DNA of 7,792 nucleotides, taken from assembly GCA_031259605.1 (NCBI GenBank), contig JAIRLE010000151.1, forward strand, positions 1-7,792. Reading direction: 5' to 3'. Every line of letters begins with the position of its first letter. Position 1 is the stretch's first letter. The translations under genes were made by a program, and so were the position numbers. The notes under the pieces are model-generated. The model searched no databases. It saw nothing but the letters and a program-made list of their open reading frames with translations, and was not told the DNA's origin. This stretch comes from Zoogloeaceae bacterium. GTDB lineage: Bacteria; Pseudomonadota; Gammaproteobacteria; Burkholderiales; Rhodocyclaceae. Positions 6,211 to 7,792 of the stretch are shown here, piece by piece.

Positions 6211-6265
6211 GATTTCGCGCGTCCATGCGCGCCTGAAATCGTTCCCCGGCGTTTGCCCAAACGCC
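6211..6265. promoter_or_regulatory. Two palindromes before the TolC-family gene
   Basis: First, GATTTC-GCGCG (6211-6221), loop TCCATG, CGCGC, a CT bulge, GAAATC (6235-6240): a stem of 11 pairs. Second, the perfect 18-base palindrome GGCGTTTGCCCAAACGCC (6248-6265). Together they fill most of the 106-base gap between the His/Cys-rich gene and the TolC-family gene. They could act as an operator, or as an intercistronic RNA structure that tunes expression of the pump genes relative to the first gene. Neither is followed by a T-run. Confidence 0.4.
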
Positions 6266-6295
6266 ATCCGTCTGACGTTTCGGGGGTTTTGTCAC

Positions 6296-7558
6296 ATGAA
6301 CTTGAATCGCGTGGCTGGTCTTGTGGCCAGTCTGATCTGCCTTGTGCAAGGAGAAGCCCTGGCGCTTTCCCTTGACGAGGCGCAATCCCGCGCCGCGCGC
6401 GCGCCGGAGGTTCTTTCTGGTCTGGCGGAGGAAGCGGCGGCGGAAGAATGGTCGAAGGCGGCGGGGCAATTGCCCGACCCGCGTCTCGTCCTCTCGGTCG
6501 ATGACTACATGCTGGAAGGCGATGAACGCTACCGCGTTAGCGGCAGCAAGCGCATGATTGGGCTGATGCAGGAATTTCCGGCGGCATCCAAACGGGAGGC
6601 CGAACGCCAGACGGCCAACGCGGCGCGCGAAGGCAGCGTCCGGATGCGGGAGTACGCGCAGCTTGCCGCCCAACGGGAAGTGAGCCTGCTTTGGCTGCAA
6701 CTGTATTTCCTCACGCAAAAAGAAGCGCTCCTGAACACTAATGCCGAAGAAATAAACCGTCGGCAAGCCGTGACCATCGCCGCGCTTTCCGGCGGCGGCG
6801 GCACGGACGCGGCTTTGGAGACACTCCTTGACCAGCGGGGTCTCGACGACAGCTTTGACCTTTTGCGCCGCGATCTTCAGCTCGTCCGCGCCCGGCTCAC
6901 GCGCTGGATTGGCCCGTTGCCGTCCACTGAAGTCGCCACCGGCACCCTGCCCGCCTGGGCGCAAAACGCGCCGGAAACGCGCATCGGTATGGCGGCGGAC
7001 GCTGAGACCGCGCAAGCATCCGACCCGGAAATCGAACTGCGCGCCAGTCAAGTGCGCATTCAGATGGCGCAGGCGGAATTACAGATGGCCCAGGCCGACA
7101 AGGACACCGACTGGAGCATGGAAATCGGCTTCGGTCAGGATGCCATGGGGAACGCCATGATGATGGCAAAAGTCGGCGTGTCGCTCCCTGTTTTTTCCGG
7201 CAGCCGCCAAAACCCGCGCATCGCGGCGGCGCGCGCGCAACTTGCCGGCATCGAAGCCGAGCATGACTTGAGAAAAGCGGAATTCACCCGTCAGCGCGAA
7301 GAATTGCTGGCCGAGGAGGCTGCGTTTTCCGCGATGTTGCGGCGTCTTTCAGAAGAAACCCTGCCTTTGTTGAGTCGCGGCGTCGCTCTGGCCGAAGCCT
7401 CATTTTCCGGCGGCAAGGGTTCCGCCGACATGCTTATCAAGGCGCGGGAAAAGCGGATTGCCGCCCAACTGCGCGCTCTCGACCTGGAAGCCGCACGCGC
7501 CGCCGTACGCGCCCGGCTTTATTTCCTGCAACAACGGGGAGAAATCCATCATGAATAA
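6296..7558 (+). CDS. TolC-family outer-membrane efflux channel (CusC/CzcC-like)
   Basis: 420 residues. It starts with a Sec signal peptide ending EALA at about residue 24, then LSLDEAQSRA, the usual opening of the first TolC repeat. The rest is Ala/Glu/Arg-rich long helices with two outer-membrane-protein repeats: residues about 25-215, with the segment KRMIGLMQEFPAASKREAE as the first strand-hairpin region, and about 240-415, with MAKVGVSLPVFSGSRQNPRIAAARAQL as the matching second region. It forms the channel through which metal leaves the cell in a tripartite pump. It is somewhat shorter than E. coli CusC (about 457) and lacks that protein's lipidation cysteine, so it resembles the shorter CzcC-like, non-lipidated group. 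The next gene overlaps it by 8 bases, and its product is CusB-like, which supports a Cu/Ag pump role. A G-rich patch lies upstream of ATG 6296, but the Shine-Dalgarno sequence is poor. Confidence 0.88.
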   Translation: MNLNRVAGLVASLICLVQGEALALSLDEAQSRAARAPEVLSGLAEEAAAEEWSKAAGQLPDPRLVLSVDDYMLEGDERYRVSGSKRMIGLMQEFPAASKREAERQTANAAREGSVRMREYAQLAAQREVSLLWLQLYFLTQKEALLNTNAEEINRRQAVTIAALSGGGGTDAALETLLDQRGLDDSFDLLRRDLQLVRARLTRWIGPLPSTEVATGTLPAWAQNAPETRIGMAADAETAQASDPEIELRASQVRIQMAQAELQMAQADKDTDWSMEIGFGQDAMGNAMMMAKVGVSLPVFSGSRQNPRIAAARAQLAGIEAEHDLRKAEFTRQREELLAEEAAFSAMLRRLSEETLPLLSRGVALAEASFSGGKGSADMLIKAREKRIAAQLRALDLEAARAAVRARLYFLQQRGEIHHE

Positions 7559-7792
7559 GCCGCGTTTGAACAGGATGCTCCCTCTTTTCCTTGCGTTGGC
7601 CGCGGGGATTTTCCTCGGCTGGCGTTTGGGCGCGCACAACGCGCATGACGCGACACCCGCCGCCAACGCCCGGGAAACCGCGCGCGCAATCCTCTACTGG
7701 TACGACCCGATGAAGCCGGACGCCCACTTTGACAAGCCCGGCAAATCGCCTTTCATGGATATGGCACTCGTGCCGCGTTATGCCGATGAGGC
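7551..7792 (+). CDS. cusB: CusB-like RND periplasmic adaptor (membrane fusion protein), 3'-truncated
   Basis: First 80 codons of the adaptor linking an inner-membrane RND pump to the TolC-type channel. Residues 8-27 are a hydrophobic signal or anchor. Residues 47-80 carry the heavy-metal-binding domain of CusB: ILYWYDPM, FDKPGKSPFMDM and LVPRYADE, nearly identical to E. coli CusB in this stretch. The three methionines that bind Cu(I)/Ag(I) in CusB (M49, M64, M66 there) are present as M54, M69 and M71 with the same spacing. This points to monovalent Cu/Ag rather than Co/Zn/Cd. ATG 7551 overlaps the end of the TolC-family gene by 8 bases and has a strong GGGGAG site (7536-7541) 9 bases upstream. 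The pump gene (cusA-like) is expected beyond the window but not seen. The symbol is given by similarity. Confidence 0.9.
   Translation, partial: MNKPRLNRMLPLFLALAAGIFLGWRLGAHNAHDATPAANARETARAILYWYDPMKPDAHFDKPGKSPFMDMALVPRYADE

Noticed and set aside
5500..6267. Minus-strand open frame (255 codons) spanning the repeat and the His/Cys-rich gene
   Set aside because: It crosses a dispersed repeat, a strong promoter and a gene with a clear signal peptide; no domain is seen.
6152..7051. Minus-strand open frame (299 codons) opposite the TolC-family gene
   Set aside because: Arg/Ala/Phe-rich shadow with no motif; the + strand gene has a signal peptide and TolC repeats.

Overview
The window is GC-rich (roughly 60 % by eye) and all intact genes read on the + strand. 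The gene content fits a Gram-negative proteobacterium: an LPS inner-core heptose enzyme (HldD), an outer-membrane TolC-type channel and an RND-type membrane-fusion protein. hldD joined to cysM by a 4-base overlap, and the style of the RDD protein, make a betaproteobacterium the best guess. This is an inference from gene order and protein style, not a measured placement.

Layout. 2-1072: 3' two-thirds of a succinate/acetyl-CoA CoA-transferase gene, cut by the window edge. 1073-1852: a gene-poor interval with a 135-bp element bounded by perfect 17-bp inverted repeats, a frameshifted remnant of an RTX (Ca2+-binding nonamer) gene on the minus strand, and copies of a structured dispersed repeat. 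1853-2278: small RDD-family membrane protein. 2469-4381: hldD-cysM, overlapping by ATGA. 4508-5311: probable lipoprotein N-acetylmuramoyl-L-alanine amidase of the AmiD/AmpD type. 5312-5742: a second gene-poor interval with another copy of the structured repeat, ending in a strong sigma-70-type promoter. 5743-7792: start of a Cus/Czc-like heavy-metal (probably Cu(I)/Ag(I)) efflux operon: a His/Cys-rich exported protein, a TolC-family outer-membrane factor, and the first 80 codons of a CusB-like adaptor that runs off the window.

How the genes work together. HldD makes the heptose donor for LPS core and AmiD trims or recycles peptidoglycan, so the middle of the window is envelope-biased, with CysM (cysteine synthesis) riding on hldD. 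The right-hand operon would form a tripartite pump: CusB-like adaptor plus TolC-like channel, with an expected CusA-like RND pump beyond 7792. The His/Cys-rich first gene sits where czcI sits in czc operons and is the least characterised protein here. No wholly new system is evident. The most interesting items are that small protein with its promoter lying almost on its start codon, the palindromes in front of the TolC gene, and the repeat/RTX debris between the housekeeping genes.
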